44,714 nt of DNA from an uncultured Oceanospirillaceae bacterium (GCA_913057435.1 CAJXNY010000043.1:1-44714), one strand, 5' to 3'; shown: positions 17,569-27,686, counted from the first letter of the stretch. The notes: generated from the sequence alone by a model not told the origin. Made by a program: numbers and translations.

Positions 17569-17930
17569 ATGAAAAACAGCCTCCCTCACCTACCTGCAAA
17601 CAGCGCGACCTCGACTATACCGTCAAGGTGATCCGCGACGAGTTTGAGCAGGTCACCGACTTTGCCAACGGTAAAAAGAAGCACTGCCATCTGCTGAAAA
17701 TCATCCTCTTCGACAGCCATAACCTTGTACACCTGAATAACCTGGCAACTTCACAGGGCAACCACTTCCAGCTGCTGATATGGGCGTACGTGGATGCACG
17801 GTGTTCAGAACATTACGAGATAACAGCAGAACAACTGGACTGGTTGATCGCGCAGGTTGAGGTGTTGCAGGGGCTGACTAAAGAGCTTTGTGTGGGAAGA
17901 ATCGAAGAGTTTTCCAGAAAGGGCCGGTAA
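17569..17930 (+). pseudogene. Broken nucleotidyltransferase-HEPN fusion gene
   Basis: The reading starts at ATG 17569 (MKNSLPHLPAN). It shifts frame near 17601 and continues RDLDYTVKVIRDEFEQVTDF and KIILFDS in the frame of 17628. This is the N terminus of an MNT-HEPN fusion family that normally runs KIILFGSYARGDW. Where the nucleotidyltransferase core should follow, the sequence jumps to a HEPN-like tail (NLVHLNNLA, then YVDARCSEHYEITAEQLDWL and LQGLTKELCVGRIEEF). Two lesions are therefore visible: a frameshift (about 4 bases lost) and an internal deletion of the catalytic GSx10DxD region. The family assignment is from recall. The remaining 100-residue frame could still be translated from GTG 17628, but a function is unlikely. 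Confidence 0.7.
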
Positions 17931-18024
17931 AACATAGTCTGCCATCAGTCTTGCTCTTCCCTTGCCTGAATTTGCTTTATTCGGCATTAAAGCCTCAAGT
18001 CGTCTCAAACCTCTAGACGCATCG

Positions 18025-18283
18025 CTATCGTTTATCTATATGAATCTCTTTGGGCGTACCCAGTACTGTTTTACCTTCCAGGACAGCCGCTACCTGCTCA
18101 ACAGAAAGCCGTATTCTGCTCAACTGCCAGCGATGCCTGAATAGTACGAATACGGTTGCCACGACGTAACTCTGGCACCAGAACATCATCATTGCTGGCT
18201 GTCCAGCGACCGATCAACTCAGCGATACTGGTAACCTGAGCAAACATGCGGTGGCTTAACTGAAAAGGAGGCTTGTATGGCAT
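18025..18283 (-). pseudogene. Fic-family protein remnant (N-terminal part, frameshifted)
   Basis: The minus strand starts ATG at 18283 and reads PYKPPFQLSHRMFAQVTSI, then ELRRGNRIRTIQASLAVEQNT, the DUF4172-like N terminus typical of Fic proteins. After NT a one-base insertion ends that frame in FC-stop. In the next frame homology resumes as LSVEQVAAVLEGKTVLGTPKEI and stops at TAG 18025-18027. The Fic core with HxFxxGNGR is absent. About 95 of some 370 residues survive. Confidence 0.75.
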
Positions 18284-18458
18284 TCTGAAACCACCTGATA
18301 CTGAGTGAGAACGAGCAGAGTAATGAATAACATCAGACAACGAAAGTGAGCCCGATAACCCGTACGATCAGGTTTCCTGCGTTTCTACCCGCGTTCGCAG
18401 GGTAAGTTGATGCAGCTGATGTCAAACATGCTCAACGCTATTGGACATATCACAGGTA

Positions 18459-18776
18459 TCAGGCTACCGCACTCTGCATCACCCGGTAACATGCCTGGAT
18501 ATTGCCCCGAAAGCTCTCTGGCATCTGTTCCCATACAAACAGATCTACCCGAAATGGCAGGCTGCTTTCTTCAAAGGCTTCACGCAGCTCGGAGATATGC
18601 ATTTGCTGGTTCGATTCAGAAAAGGCAACCAGATCCAGATCTGAATAAGGTTTGGCATTCCCGGTTACACGGGAACCATAGGCCCAGACCGCTGTGCCGG
18701 GCAGGTATTGCTGGAAGCAGGCTCGCACTTCTGCAACCTCAGCATCAGAGAGTAGCAGGCGGTTACTCTGCGACAT
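18459..18776 (-). CDS. Minimal nucleotidyltransferase, antitoxin-like (MNT)
   Basis: A 105-residue protein of the nucleotidyltransferase beta superfamily. The motif GSRVTGNAKPYSDLD matches GSx10DxD exactly (G34, S35, D46, D48), so it should bind NTP and Mg. Such proteins pair with HEPN proteins; in MntA/HepT the MNT protein AMPylates and silences the HEPN RNase. It overlaps the HEPN gene upstream by 14 bases. It is full length for the family. Confidence 0.86.
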   Translation of the reverse strand: MSQSNRLLLSDAEVAEVRACFQQYLPGTAVWAYGSRVTGNAKPYSDLDLVAFSESNQQMHISELREAFEESSLPFRVDLFVWEQMPESFRGNIQACYRVMQSAVA

Positions 18777-19083
18777 TCCACGGCTCCCCGCTTAAATGGC
18801 TATACAACTGAATAGCATCAGACACGAAATCGCCCATCAGCAAGAGCGCAGCTTTGGCTTTCTCACCACTGTCATCATGGGAAGTAGTAACGCGGCTATC
18901 AGCGTAGATCAACCACTGACTAATATCTGATGGCAGTAACTGGTTTTCATTGGCTATGCGAAAGATAGGTTTTGGGCTGTTTGGAACTTCAGCCAGCCCA
19001 AGTTCCTCAACCATATAGCGTTTAACCACCTTCCACATACAGTCATAACAGGTTTCAAAACGCTGGATAACAGACTCAGCCAC
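18763..19083 (-). CDS. HEPN-domain partner of the nucleotidyltransferase (HI0074-like)
   Basis: A helical protein of 106 residues from GTG 19083. VIQRFETCYDCMWKVVKRYM matches the HI0074 family of HEPN proteins. The catalytic-type Rx4H motif is RVTTSH (R64, H69). The Tyr of RX4HXY, target of AMPylation in HepT, is not there (HDD). The open frame and plausible homology (RYPVLGLDNSLPQLIQEAVA) continue upstream of the GTG to about 19131 without ATG, so the N terminus may be truncated or use a rare start. The gene ends 14 bases inside the MNT gene, an operon pair. Confidence 0.8.
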   Translation of the reverse strand: MAESVIQRFETCYDCMWKVVKRYMVEELGLAEVPNSPKPIFRIANENQLLPSDISQWLIYADSRVTTSHDDSGEKAKAALLLMGDFVSDAIQLYSHLSGEPWNVAE

Positions 19084-19241
19084 CGCTTCCTGAATCAGTT
19101 GCGGTAAGGAGTTATCAAGGCCCAGGACAGGGTACCGGCTTATCTACTATGAAACAGCTTGAAAGGCGGAGGAGTATTTCAGGCACAAAAAAGCCCGCTC
19201 ATAATAAGCAGGCTTCTAAGTTTTATGCGCCTTGTACTCAA

Positions 19242-19326
19242 TGGTACCAGTGGCCGGACTCGAACCGGCACGCCGTTAGGCAACGGATTTTGAATCCGTC
19301 ATGTCTACCAATTCCATCACACTGGC
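19242..19326 (-). tRNA. tRNA-Leu (anticodon CAA)
   Basis: The minus strand folds as a long-variable-arm tRNA. It has an acceptor stem GCCAGTG with CACTGGT, a D-arm with GGAATTGGTAGAC, the anticodon loop TTCAAAA between ACGGA and TCCGT (anticodon CAA), a variable arm (TGCCTAACGGCG), a T-arm GCCGGTTCGAGTCCGGC, and an encoded CCA at 19242-19244. Its 3' end faces the toxin-antitoxin block, the side on which tRNA-targeted islands insert. Confidence 0.96.
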
Positions 19327-19444
19327 AGCGCATAGGGGGCGTATTATAGGCCCTAATTATGTGCCGTCAATGGTCAATGTTACAGAATTAGCAAAACGGG
19401 GCTAAAGGCGGTTTCAATCGGGTACTCGCCAACCTGTACACTCA

Positions 19445-19957
19445 TCATTCGGGCGTCGATATCTCTTGCCCTGACGCATCTTCAGAGGGCCGGTCCAGCT
19501 GGCCGATATCCAGTACCGGTGCCGCATCCAGGTGCTGTGCGTTGAGCATGAAGGCAACACGTTCCAGACTGGCAACGATCATCGACTGCTCCCAGGGCTG
19601 CATATCTTCAAAGTGACGGACAAACAGCTCCTGGCGGGTAGCCGGGACGCCCTTCATCAGCTCGGCACCGGCATCGGTAAGGCTGATCCAGACTTTGCGT
19701 TTATCTTCCGATCCTCGCTCGCGAAGAATCAGTGCTTTCTTTTCCAGCCGGTCGAGAATACTGGTGACCGTTGCCTGGGTTAACACCACTTCTTTTGACA
19801 GCTCACCCGGCGTCATCTGGCCTATTTCTCGCAACGTCTGCATCAAGATCAGCTGCGGCAACGTCAGGCCGATCAGCCGACTGATCTCCTTATCCTGCAT
19901 ATCGGTAGAACGGATAATTTGTCGCAACAGCACCAGCGATTTCTGACTGTCTTTCAT
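19445..19957 (-). CDS. ectR: MarR-family regulator, probable EctR repressor of ectoine genes
   Basis: A 170-residue winged-helix protein from ATG 19957; a TTG nine codons upstream is less likely. The wing-HTH spans about residues 30-100 (LTLPQLILMQTLREIGQMTP, LTQATVTSILDRLEKKALIL, RGSEDKRKVWISLTDAG). MarR proteins named EctR lie divergent from ectABC in methylotrophs and marine gammaproteobacteria and repress the operon at low salinity. The same layout here, with 283 bases between the start codons, supports the name. Confidence 0.85.
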   Translation of the reverse strand: MKDSQKSLVLLRQIIRSTDMQDKEISRLIGLTLPQLILMQTLREIGQMTPGELSKEVVLTQATVTSILDRLEKKALILRERGSEDKRKVWISLTDAGAELMKGVPATRQELFVRHFEDMQPWEQSMIVASLERVAFMLNAQHLDAAPVLDIGQLDRPSEDASGQEISTPE

Positions 19958-20154
19958 CGTATTTCTAAATAGCTCAACAAACAAAGGACAGGAATTGTAC
20001 AGATATCAGCGGTGTCTACGCAACTACTGTGCGCAGCCAGCAGGAATTTAATTAGGATAACTAAGCACCAAAAGGATGAACAAATGGCTAAAGTGTGAGC
20101 ACTCATACCATAAACGCCGTAATATCGACCGATATTCTAATCACAAACCCTAAC

Positions 20155-20228
20155 TTGCAATCAGCAACGCGATATGTTTTAAAATAAAAAGGTTCGAAAC
20201 ACTAAACATTAGAACAACTAAACTTTAG
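20155..20228 (+). promoter_or_regulatory. ectA promoter with tandem palindromic candidate EctR operators
   Basis: CTAAACATTAG at 20202-20212 and CTAAACTTTAG at 20218-20228 are two 11-bp palindromes with centres 16 bp apart, ending 12 bases before the ectA start. A candidate -35 TTGCAA (20155-20160) is followed 17 bases later by TTTAAA (20178-20183), an AT-rich weak -10. Operators downstream of -10 would block RNA polymerase, as described for EctR. The promoter elements are uncertain; the palindromes are plain in the sequence. Confidence 0.6.
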
Positions 20229-20240
20229 ACATCGAAGCAT

Positions 20241-20732
20241 ATGACTATGGATATCTGTATTCGCCCGCCGACCAGTACCGACGGCCAGGCAGTCAACCAG
20301 CTGGTTGCTTCCATTTCCGAGCTGGATAGCAACTCGACCTACTGCAATCTGCTGCAATGCAGTCATTTTTCAGCGACGTCTGCGATTGCTTGTGACGCGT
20401 CACAGGTGGTCGGCTTTGTCAGTGGTTACCGCTTGCCTGAGAGCCCCGAGGTTCTGTTCATCTGGCAGGTGGCTATCAGCCAGGCTGCGCGGGGAAAAAG
20501 GCTGGCCAGCAACATGATTCAGCACCTGCTGGAACGCCCGCAGAACCATGGCGTCCGGTTTCTGGAAACCACCATCACGGCAGATAACGATGCTTCCTGG
20601 GCGCTGTTCAACAGTATCGCCCGGCACTACGCCTGCAAGGGTGAACGCAGCGTGCTGTTTGACCAGCACAGCCACTTTGCTGGCCTGCATGACAGCGAAC
20701 TGCTGTTCCGAATTGGGCCGCTACAGCGCTAA
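20241..20732 (+). CDS. ectA: L-2,4-diaminobutyrate N-gamma-acetyltransferase
   Basis: A 163-residue GNAT enzyme that transfers acetyl from acetyl-CoA to diaminobutyrate, the second step of ectoine synthesis. The family hallmarks are visible: IRPPTSTDGQAVNQLV near the start, VVGFVSGYRLPESPEVLFIWQVAIS in the middle, and the acetyl-CoA loop QAARGKRLASNMI (about 80-92) followed by LETTITADNDASWALF. The length is normal. It is the first gene of ectABCD; ectB starts 43 bases on. Confidence 0.96.
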   Translation: MTMDICIRPPTSTDGQAVNQLVASISELDSNSTYCNLLQCSHFSATSAIACDASQVVGFVSGYRLPESPEVLFIWQVAISQAARGKRLASNMIQHLLERPQNHGVRFLETTITADNDASWALFNSIARHYACKGERSVLFDQHSHFAGLHDSELLFRIGPLQR

Positions 20733-20775
20733 CACCCTGCCGCCCAGAACGAATTTGTTTAACAAAGGAAAACAC

Positions 20776-22083
20776 ATGAAAATCTTTGAAGAAATTGAAT
20801 CCGAAGTACAGTCCTACGCCCGCGCCTTTCCACGGGTGTTTAACCGTGCCCAGGGGGAATTTCTTTACGATGAAGACGGCAATGAGTATCTGGATTTTCT
20901 GGCCGGCGCAGGCACGCTGAATTACGGCCATAACAACCCGCTGTTCAAGGAAAAACTGCTGGAATATATCCACAGCGATGGCATTACCCATGGCCTGGAT
21001 TTACATACCCGCGCCAAGGGCGAGTTTATGCAGACCTTCAACGAGAAAATCCTCAAACCGCGCCAGCTTGATTACGTGATGCAGTTTACCGGCCCTACCG
21101 GCACCAATGCCGTGGAAGCGGCACTGAAGCTGGCCCGTAATATCACCGGTCGGGAAAACGTTATCTCGTTCACCAATGGCTTCCACGGCGTCAGCCTGGG
21201 CTCACTGGCGACCACCGGTAACTCCCATCACCGTGGTGCCGCCGGGGTCAGCCTCAATGGCAGCAGCCGCATGCCCTACGATGGTTACCTGGGCGATGAT
21301 ATCGATACTACGGTTTACCTCGACAAAGTACTGACCGATTCGAGCAGCGGTATCGATAAACCGGCCGCCGTGATTGTTGAAACCGTGCAGGGTGAAGGCG
21401 GTATCAATGCCTGTAGTTTCGACTGGCTACGTGCACTGGATAAAGTCTGCAAGAAGCATGACGTGCTGCTGATTATTGATGATATTCAGGCGGGCTGCGG
21501 CCGTACCGGTACCTATTTCAGCTTTGAAGCTGCGGGTATCAAGCCGGACATCGTTACCCTGTCTAAATCTCTCAGCGGCTACGGCCTGCCGTTTGCAGTC
21601 GTGTTATTCCGCCCGGAGCTGGATCTGTGGAAGCCAGGTGAACATAACGGCACCTTCCGTGGCAACAACCTCGCCTTCATTACCGCGCGGGCAGCCATTG
21701 ATCATTACTGGTCTGACGATAAATTCGCCAGCGAAATTCAGCGTAAAGGCGATTACATCGCCCAGCGACTGGATGAAATTGTCGAGAAATACGGAGAAGG
21801 TAACTTCACCCCTCGCGGCCGTGGCATGTTCCGGGGTATCAGCTGCGTAAATGGCGAACTGGCAGGCAACATCACCCGCGCCGCGTTCCGCAATGGGCTG
21901 ATGATCGAAACCAGCGGCGCTGATGACCATGTGGTCAAGTTCCTTTGCCCATTGACGATCAGCGATGAAAATCTGGCCCGTGGTATTGCCATTGTCGAAG
22001 CAGCCATCCAGGAAGTCTGCCAGCAGGCCGACACCATCCCTGAGCGTAAAACCTATTTCTCGCCGCTGCCACTGGCAAGCTAA
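20776..22083 (+). CDS. ectB: Diaminobutyrate-2-oxoglutarate transaminase
   Basis: A 435-residue PLP aminotransferase (class III) that makes diaminobutyrate from aspartate semialdehyde and glutamate, the first committed step to ectoine. The true start is ATG 20776 (MKIFEEIESEVQSYARAFPR) with AAAGGAAAA before it; the longer open frame upstream merely runs through ectA. FTNGFHGVSLGSLATTGNS, the Asp segment LLIIDDIQAGCGRTG and the PLP lysine in LSKSLSGYG (about K264) are all present. Confidence 0.97.
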   Translation: MKIFEEIESEVQSYARAFPRVFNRAQGEFLYDEDGNEYLDFLAGAGTLNYGHNNPLFKEKLLEYIHSDGITHGLDLHTRAKGEFMQTFNEKILKPRQLDYVMQFTGPTGTNAVEAALKLARNITGRENVISFTNGFHGVSLGSLATTGNSHHRGAAGVSLNGSSRMPYDGYLGDDIDTTVYLDKVLTDSSSGIDKPAAVIVETVQGEGGINACSFDWLRALDKVCKKHDVLLIIDDIQAGCGRTGTYFSFEAAGIKPDIVTLSKSLSGYGLPFAVVLFRPELDLWKPGEHNGTFRGNNLAFITARAAIDHYWSDDKFASEIQRKGDYIAQRLDEIVEKYGEGNFTPRGRGMFRGISCVNGELAGNITRAAFRNGLMIETSGADDHVVKFLCPLTISDENLARGIAIVEAAIQEVCQQADTIPERKTYFSPLPLAS

Positions 22084-22142
22084 TGCCCTGCTACAGGTAG
22101 CCGATTTTCACTGTTATTCACGACCGACCGAACGAGAGATTC

Positions 22143-22541
22143 ATGATCGTACGAGACCTGAAAACCGCTGAACAAAGCACCCGCCGCATCACCTCACCCG
22201 ATGGCAACTGGGAAAGTACCCGTATGCTGTTGAAAGAGGACAATATGGGGTTTTCGTTCCACATCACCACCATTTATAAAGGTGCGGACTTCCGTATGCA
22301 TTACCAGAACCATCTGGAATCTGTGTACTGCGTTTCCGGCAAGGGCGAAATCGAAACTCTGGCCGACGGCAAGCGCTATCCCATCGGCCCTGGCACGCTG
22401 TACATTCTGGATAAACATGACCCGCATATCCTGCGCGCCACTGAAGAGATGGTAATGGCCTGCGTGTTTAACCCGCCACTTAATGGCAAAGAAGTCCATA
22501 ACCCCGAAGGGGCCTATGAGCTGGAGGCTGAGAGCCTGTAA
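22143..22541 (+). CDS. ectC: L-ectoine synthase
   Basis: A 132-residue cupin that cyclises N-gamma-acetyl-diaminobutyrate to ectoine. It begins [19 protein letters not shown], and the cupin strands hold the metal ligands expected in EctC (E and H in [15 protein letters not shown] and HDPHILRA). The length is normal for the family. It lies 59 bases after ectB and 72 before ectD. The ectC-ectD gap contains a weak GGCAGCC/GGCTG hairpin that could tune expression. Confidence 0.96.
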   Translation: MIVRDLKTAEQSTRRITSPDGNWESTRMLLKEDNMGFSFHITTIYKGADFRMHYQNHLESVYCVSGKGEIETLADGKRYPIGPGTLYILDKHDPHILRATEEMVMACVFNPPLNGKEVHNPEGAYELEAESL

Positions 22542-22613
22542 GTTCTGCCCTTCCCGGTGATCGGCAGCCCCAGTGGCTGTCGCTCCCTTTCGGCTGCCAT
22601 ACAAGGAGATAGT

Positions 22614-23513
22614 ATGCCCGGCACAACAAAGCACTCTGATCTGTACCCCTCCCGTGGCCAGCAAACGGCCTGCCTCACCGAACGACTGGACCCGGTCGTC
22701 TACGCAGCACCCAGCAGCCCCGGCCCGCTGAGCCCAGCACAGGTTCAGGCCTACGAAGACAACGGCTTCCTGATTATCGAAGATGTCTTTACCGGTGACA
22801 TGCTACAGGCTTTGCAGGATGAGCTTGAACAGCTGCGCATCCATGGCGCGCAGACGCATCCGCAACAGACCATCACCGAACTGGAAAGCGGCGATATGCG
22901 TTCCATGTTTCAGGTACACCAGCACAGCCCCGTGTTCCGCCAGCTGGCAGGCAACCCGAAACTGGCTGATATTGCGCGTTACCTGCTGGATGATCAGGTT
23001 TACATTCATCAGTCACGGGTGAATTACAAACCGGGCTTTCGCGGCAAAGAGTTTTACTGGCATTCTGACTTTGAAACCTGGCATGTAGAAGATGGCCTGC
23101 CACGGATGCGCACCCTGAGCATGTCGATCCCGCTGACCCGCAATAGCGAGAATAACGGCCCGCTGATGCTGATTCCGGGTTCCCATCGCCAGTATGTCGT
23201 ATGCGAAGGCGAAACCCCGGACAACAACTACGCCCGCTCCTTACAGAAACAGGAAGTCGGCGTACCTGGCGATGCTCAGCTCAGCCAGCTGACCGACCAA
23301 AGCTGCATTAGCGCCGCCTGCTGCAACCCGGGCAGCATCATTATTTTTGACTGCAATGTGATGCATGGCTCCAATGGCAACATCACCCCGGACCCACGCT
23401 CCAATGTGTTCTTTGTGTATAACGCCATGAGCAACCAGCCTGTCGCACCGTTTTGCAACCAGCCACCACGGCCAGAACACCTCGCCAGCCGGTTGCATAT
23501 AGAAGCGGTGTAA
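22614..23513 (+). CDS. ectD: Ectoine 5-hydroxylase
   Basis: A 299-residue Fe(II)/2-oxoglutarate dioxygenase that converts ectoine to 5-hydroxyectoine. The start is ATG 22614, preceded by AAGGAG at 22602-22607; a GTG at 22557 opens the frame earlier but has no such site. The iron triad is HSD (H150, D152) in YWHSDFETWHVEDG and H251 in NVMHGSNGN. The signature FYWHSDFETWHVEDGLPRMR is typical of EctD. Its presence means the cell can make both ectoine and hydroxyectoine. Confidence 0.96.
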   Translation: MPGTTKHSDLYPSRGQQTACLTERLDPVVYAAPSSPGPLSPAQVQAYEDNGFLIIEDVFTGDMLQALQDELEQLRIHGAQTHPQQTITELESGDMRSMFQVHQHSPVFRQLAGNPKLADIARYLLDDQVYIHQSRVNYKPGFRGKEFYWHSDFETWHVEDGLPRMRTLSMSIPLTRNSENNGPLMLIPGSHRQYVVCEGETPDNNYARSLQKQEVGVPGDAQLSQLTDQSCISAACCNPGSIIIFDCNVMHGSNGNITPDPRSNVFFVYNAMSNQPVAPFCNQPPRPEHLASRLHIEAV

Positions 23514-23518
23514 TACAC

Positions 23519-23728
23519 GCAGGATGCGGCAAAGCGCAGCGTGCCCATCAATAACCACTGCACCCCAATGCCCCGAAAATGGTGGGCACATCGTTACGCG
23601 CTTTTGCCCACCCTGCAATCAAACCGCAACGTAGGATGCGGCAAAGCGCAGCGTGCCCATCAATAACCACCGTACCCCAATGCACCAAAAATGGTGGGCA
23701 CATCGCTGCGCTCTTTTGCCCACCCTAC
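23519..23728. repeat. Two complete BIMEs (head-to-head REP pairs)
   Basis: BIME 1 is 23519-23615 and BIME 2 is 23631-23728. Each starts with an arm of the form GTAGGATGCGGCAAAGCGCA then GCGTGCCCATCA. After about 30 bases each ends with an inverted arm of the form ATGGTGGGCACATCGCTGCG, then CTCTTTTGCCCACCCTAC. The two units are about 90 percent alike by eye. They abut the 3' end of the transposase gene. Confidence 0.92.
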
Positions 23729-23729
23729 G

Positions 23730-24254
23730 TTATTCCAGCTCCATATGAGGCAACACCAGATCACCACTGCGCCCCCAGTCAGACTCATAAAATCCCTGCC
23801 GCACATAACGCCGAAACGAGCCGTATGGCCATTCAATCGCTTGTTGCACGTAACCGTGCTTCACCGGGTTGAAGTGGATGTAATCCAGGTGGTTGCGCCA
23901 GTCCTGTTCATCACGAATCTGGTGTTCCCAAAAGCGCCGCTGCCAGATACCTTTTTCTCGCTTTGACCGCTTGGACTCCGACACAGACCGCACAGGGAGT
24001 CCCGTAGAGAAGTGCCGTTTAATCAGGTTCCAGCGCATTGAATAATCGGCGTCTCCTTCTGGTAAGGTCCAGACCATATGCAGGTGATCAGGCATTATCA
24101 CAGCCGCATCAATATTGAAGGGCCGGTTTGCTTTAACCCGGCGTACAGCAGCACGCAGCCTGTCTATATTCTCCACCAGAACAGGTTTCCTATGTTGCGT
24201 AACCACCGTAAAGAAAAACGTTCCTCCCGGTGAAAACAGCCGTCGATAATCCAT
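23730..24254 (-). CDS. rayT: REP-associated tyrosine transposase (RAYT)
   Basis: A 174-residue Y1-type HUH transposase of the TnpA_REP family. The HUH pair is HLH (H57, H59) in MPDHLHMVW. The catalytic tyrosine is Y125 in NHLDYIHFNPVKHGYV. Start at ATG 24254 (MDYRRLFSPGGTFFFTVVTQ), which matches the family opening and has GGAG upstream; a TTG three codons earlier is unlikely. It is a single-copy domesticated-type gene flanked on both sides by BIMEs (23519-23728 and 24310-24408) whose arms recur elsewhere. All catalytic residues are present. Confidence 0.94.
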   Translation of the reverse strand: MDYRRLFSPGGTFFFTVVTQHRKPVLVENIDRLRAAVRRVKANRPFNIDAAVIMPDHLHMVWTLPEGDADYSMRWNLIKRHFSTGLPVRSVSESKRSKREKGIWQRRFWEHQIRDEQDWRNHLDYIHFNPVKHGYVQQAIEWPYGSFRRYVRQGFYESDWGRSGDLVLPHMELE

Positions 24255-24309
24255 TATTCTCAAGCTCCTTTATGCTCATGCCATATAGACAACCATACCA
24301 GGAAACAAC

Positions 24310-24408
24310 GTAGGATGCGGCAAAGCGAAGCGTGCCCATCAACAACCACCGCACCACAATGCACCGCAAGATGGTGGGCACATCGCTGCGCGCTTTTGCC
24401 CACCCCGC
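24310..24408. repeat. BIME upstream of the RAYT gene
   Basis: A head-to-head pair: GTAGGATGCGGCAAAGCGAA with GCGTGCCCATCA at 24310-24341, then the inverted ATGGTGGGCACATCGCTGCG and CGCTTTTGCCCACCCCGCC ending at 24408. It lies 55 bases before the transposase start on the other side from 23519-23728, so the transposase is bracketed. Confidence 0.92.
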
Positions 24409-24455
24409 CCCTGGCATACACTAGTGGCTCTCTTTTGATGTGCTGGAGTATGGCG

Positions 24456-25010
24456 ATGTCTTTACGTTCTTTTGCGCTGGCAGGTGTCGGGCTGGGTTGT
24501 ACGGTGCTGCTGGCGGGTTGTCAGCAAAACTCCATTTCGGAAACCCAGCTTAATCAGCGGATTGAACGCCAGCTGACAACACAGGCCAGCAAGCCGCTGC
24601 AGTTGCGGGCCGGGCAGCTGAATATGCAATACACCATCGACACCATTCAGGTGGATCTGCAAAGCCAGCAGGGTGGCCGGGCGATCAGTCAGCTAACCGG
24701 CACACTGACCGGCCAGCTGCAGATTTTTGGCCAGCCAATCAAACTGGCGGCGCCCTTTAACCCGGTGCTGGCATCGGGGCTGCGCTACGATAAGGGGCAG
24801 ATTTTTCTCGCCAATCCAACCGTCGAAAGCTGGGGCCAGCCATTACCACCCGCGTTGCAGCCTTATGTGCAGCAGCTGCAGCAGATGGCGGCCGAGCATC
24901 TGAAAGCGGTGCCGGTGTACCAGCTGGATAACAGCCTGGAAGAGAAGCTGGCAGCAAAAATGCTGCGTGATATCCAGATCAAAGATGATCGGCTGCAGTT
25001 CCTGTTCTAG
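24456..25010 (+). CDS. DUF1439 lipoprotein (YceB-like)
   Basis: A 184-residue lipoprotein. The signal peptide MSLRSFALAGVGLGCTVLLAGC has the lipobox LAGC, which gives an inner- or outer-membrane-anchored periplasmic protein. The rest (about 30-180) reads as the two-layer DUF1439/YceB domain (IDTIQVDLQSQQGGRAIS, PVYQLDNSLEEKLAAKMLRD). The role of the family is not established. Start 24456 is chosen because GGAG lies 7 bases before it; ATGs at 24438 and 24450 are less well spaced. Confidence 0.82.
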   Translation: MSLRSFALAGVGLGCTVLLAGCQQNSISETQLNQRIERQLTTQASKPLQLRAGQLNMQYTIDTIQVDLQSQQGGRAISQLTGTLTGQLQIFGQPIKLAAPFNPVLASGLRYDKGQIFLANPTVESWGQPLPPALQPYVQQLQQMAAEHLKAVPVYQLDNSLEEKLAAKMLRDIQIKDDRLQFLF

Positions 25011-25112
25011 GGCTGCGGCCAACTGATTTTTTCGCGCGGTAAATTGCCTGAAAACTGACGGCATTTCCGGTACACTGCGCCGCTTTCCTCAGACGTATTA
25101 TCGACATCCCCG

Positions 25113-27313
<2,201 letters not shown>

Positions 27314-27342
27314 TTTTTTTATTGTTATCAGGAGAAAGCTGA

Positions 27343-27675
27343 ATGAGCTTTTTGATCTCCCCCGCGTACGCTGAAGGCGCTGCAGCTGGTGCTGCAAACC
27401 CGGAGATGTTTAATCTGCTGTTTCTGGTCGGCTTCGGTCTGATCTTCTACTTCTTCATGTGGCGTCCACAGGCCAAGCGCGCTAAAGAGCATAAGTCTCT
27501 GATCGGCGGGCTGGGTAAAGGCGACGAAGTGGTAACCAGCAGTGGCATCATTGGTAAAATCGTTCGTCTGGACGATGACTACGTGGTCCTGGATGTCAGC
27601 GAAGGTACTGAGCTGAAATTCCAGAAGCTGCACATTGGCGCTGCCCTGCCAAAAGGCACAATCAAAAACATCTGA
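27343..27675 (+). CDS. yajC: Sec translocon accessory protein YajC
   Basis: A 110-residue single-pass membrane protein. The hydrophobic helix is at about residues 24-41 (LLFLVGFGLIFYFFMWRPQ). The cytoplasmic tail contains KSLIGGLGKGDEVVTSSGIIG, a highly conserved stretch. It joins SecDF in the SecDFYajC complex. It starts 29 bases after tgt. Confidence 0.96.
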   Translation: MSFLISPAYAEGAAAGAANPEMFNLLFLVGFGLIFYFFMWRPQAKRAKEHKSLIGGLGKGDEVVTSSGIIGKIVRLDDDYVVLDVSEGTELKFQKLHIGAALPKGTIKNI

Positions 27676-27686
27676 TTGCCGCCCTT

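Noticed and set aside
18341-18458. Possible coding remnant between the Fic fragment and the nucleotidyltransferase
   Set aside because: Both strands are interrupted by stops and no translated piece resembles a family I know.
19242-19326. tRNA-Leu 3' end as an att site with a matching repeat on the far side of the toxin block
   Set aside because: I looked through 14000-19240 for a copy of the T-arm/acceptor sequence and found none; no integrase is present either.
20548-20775. N-terminal extension of ectB
   Set aside because: The longer open frame merely overlaps ectA; the conserved EctB start and ribosome site are at 20776.
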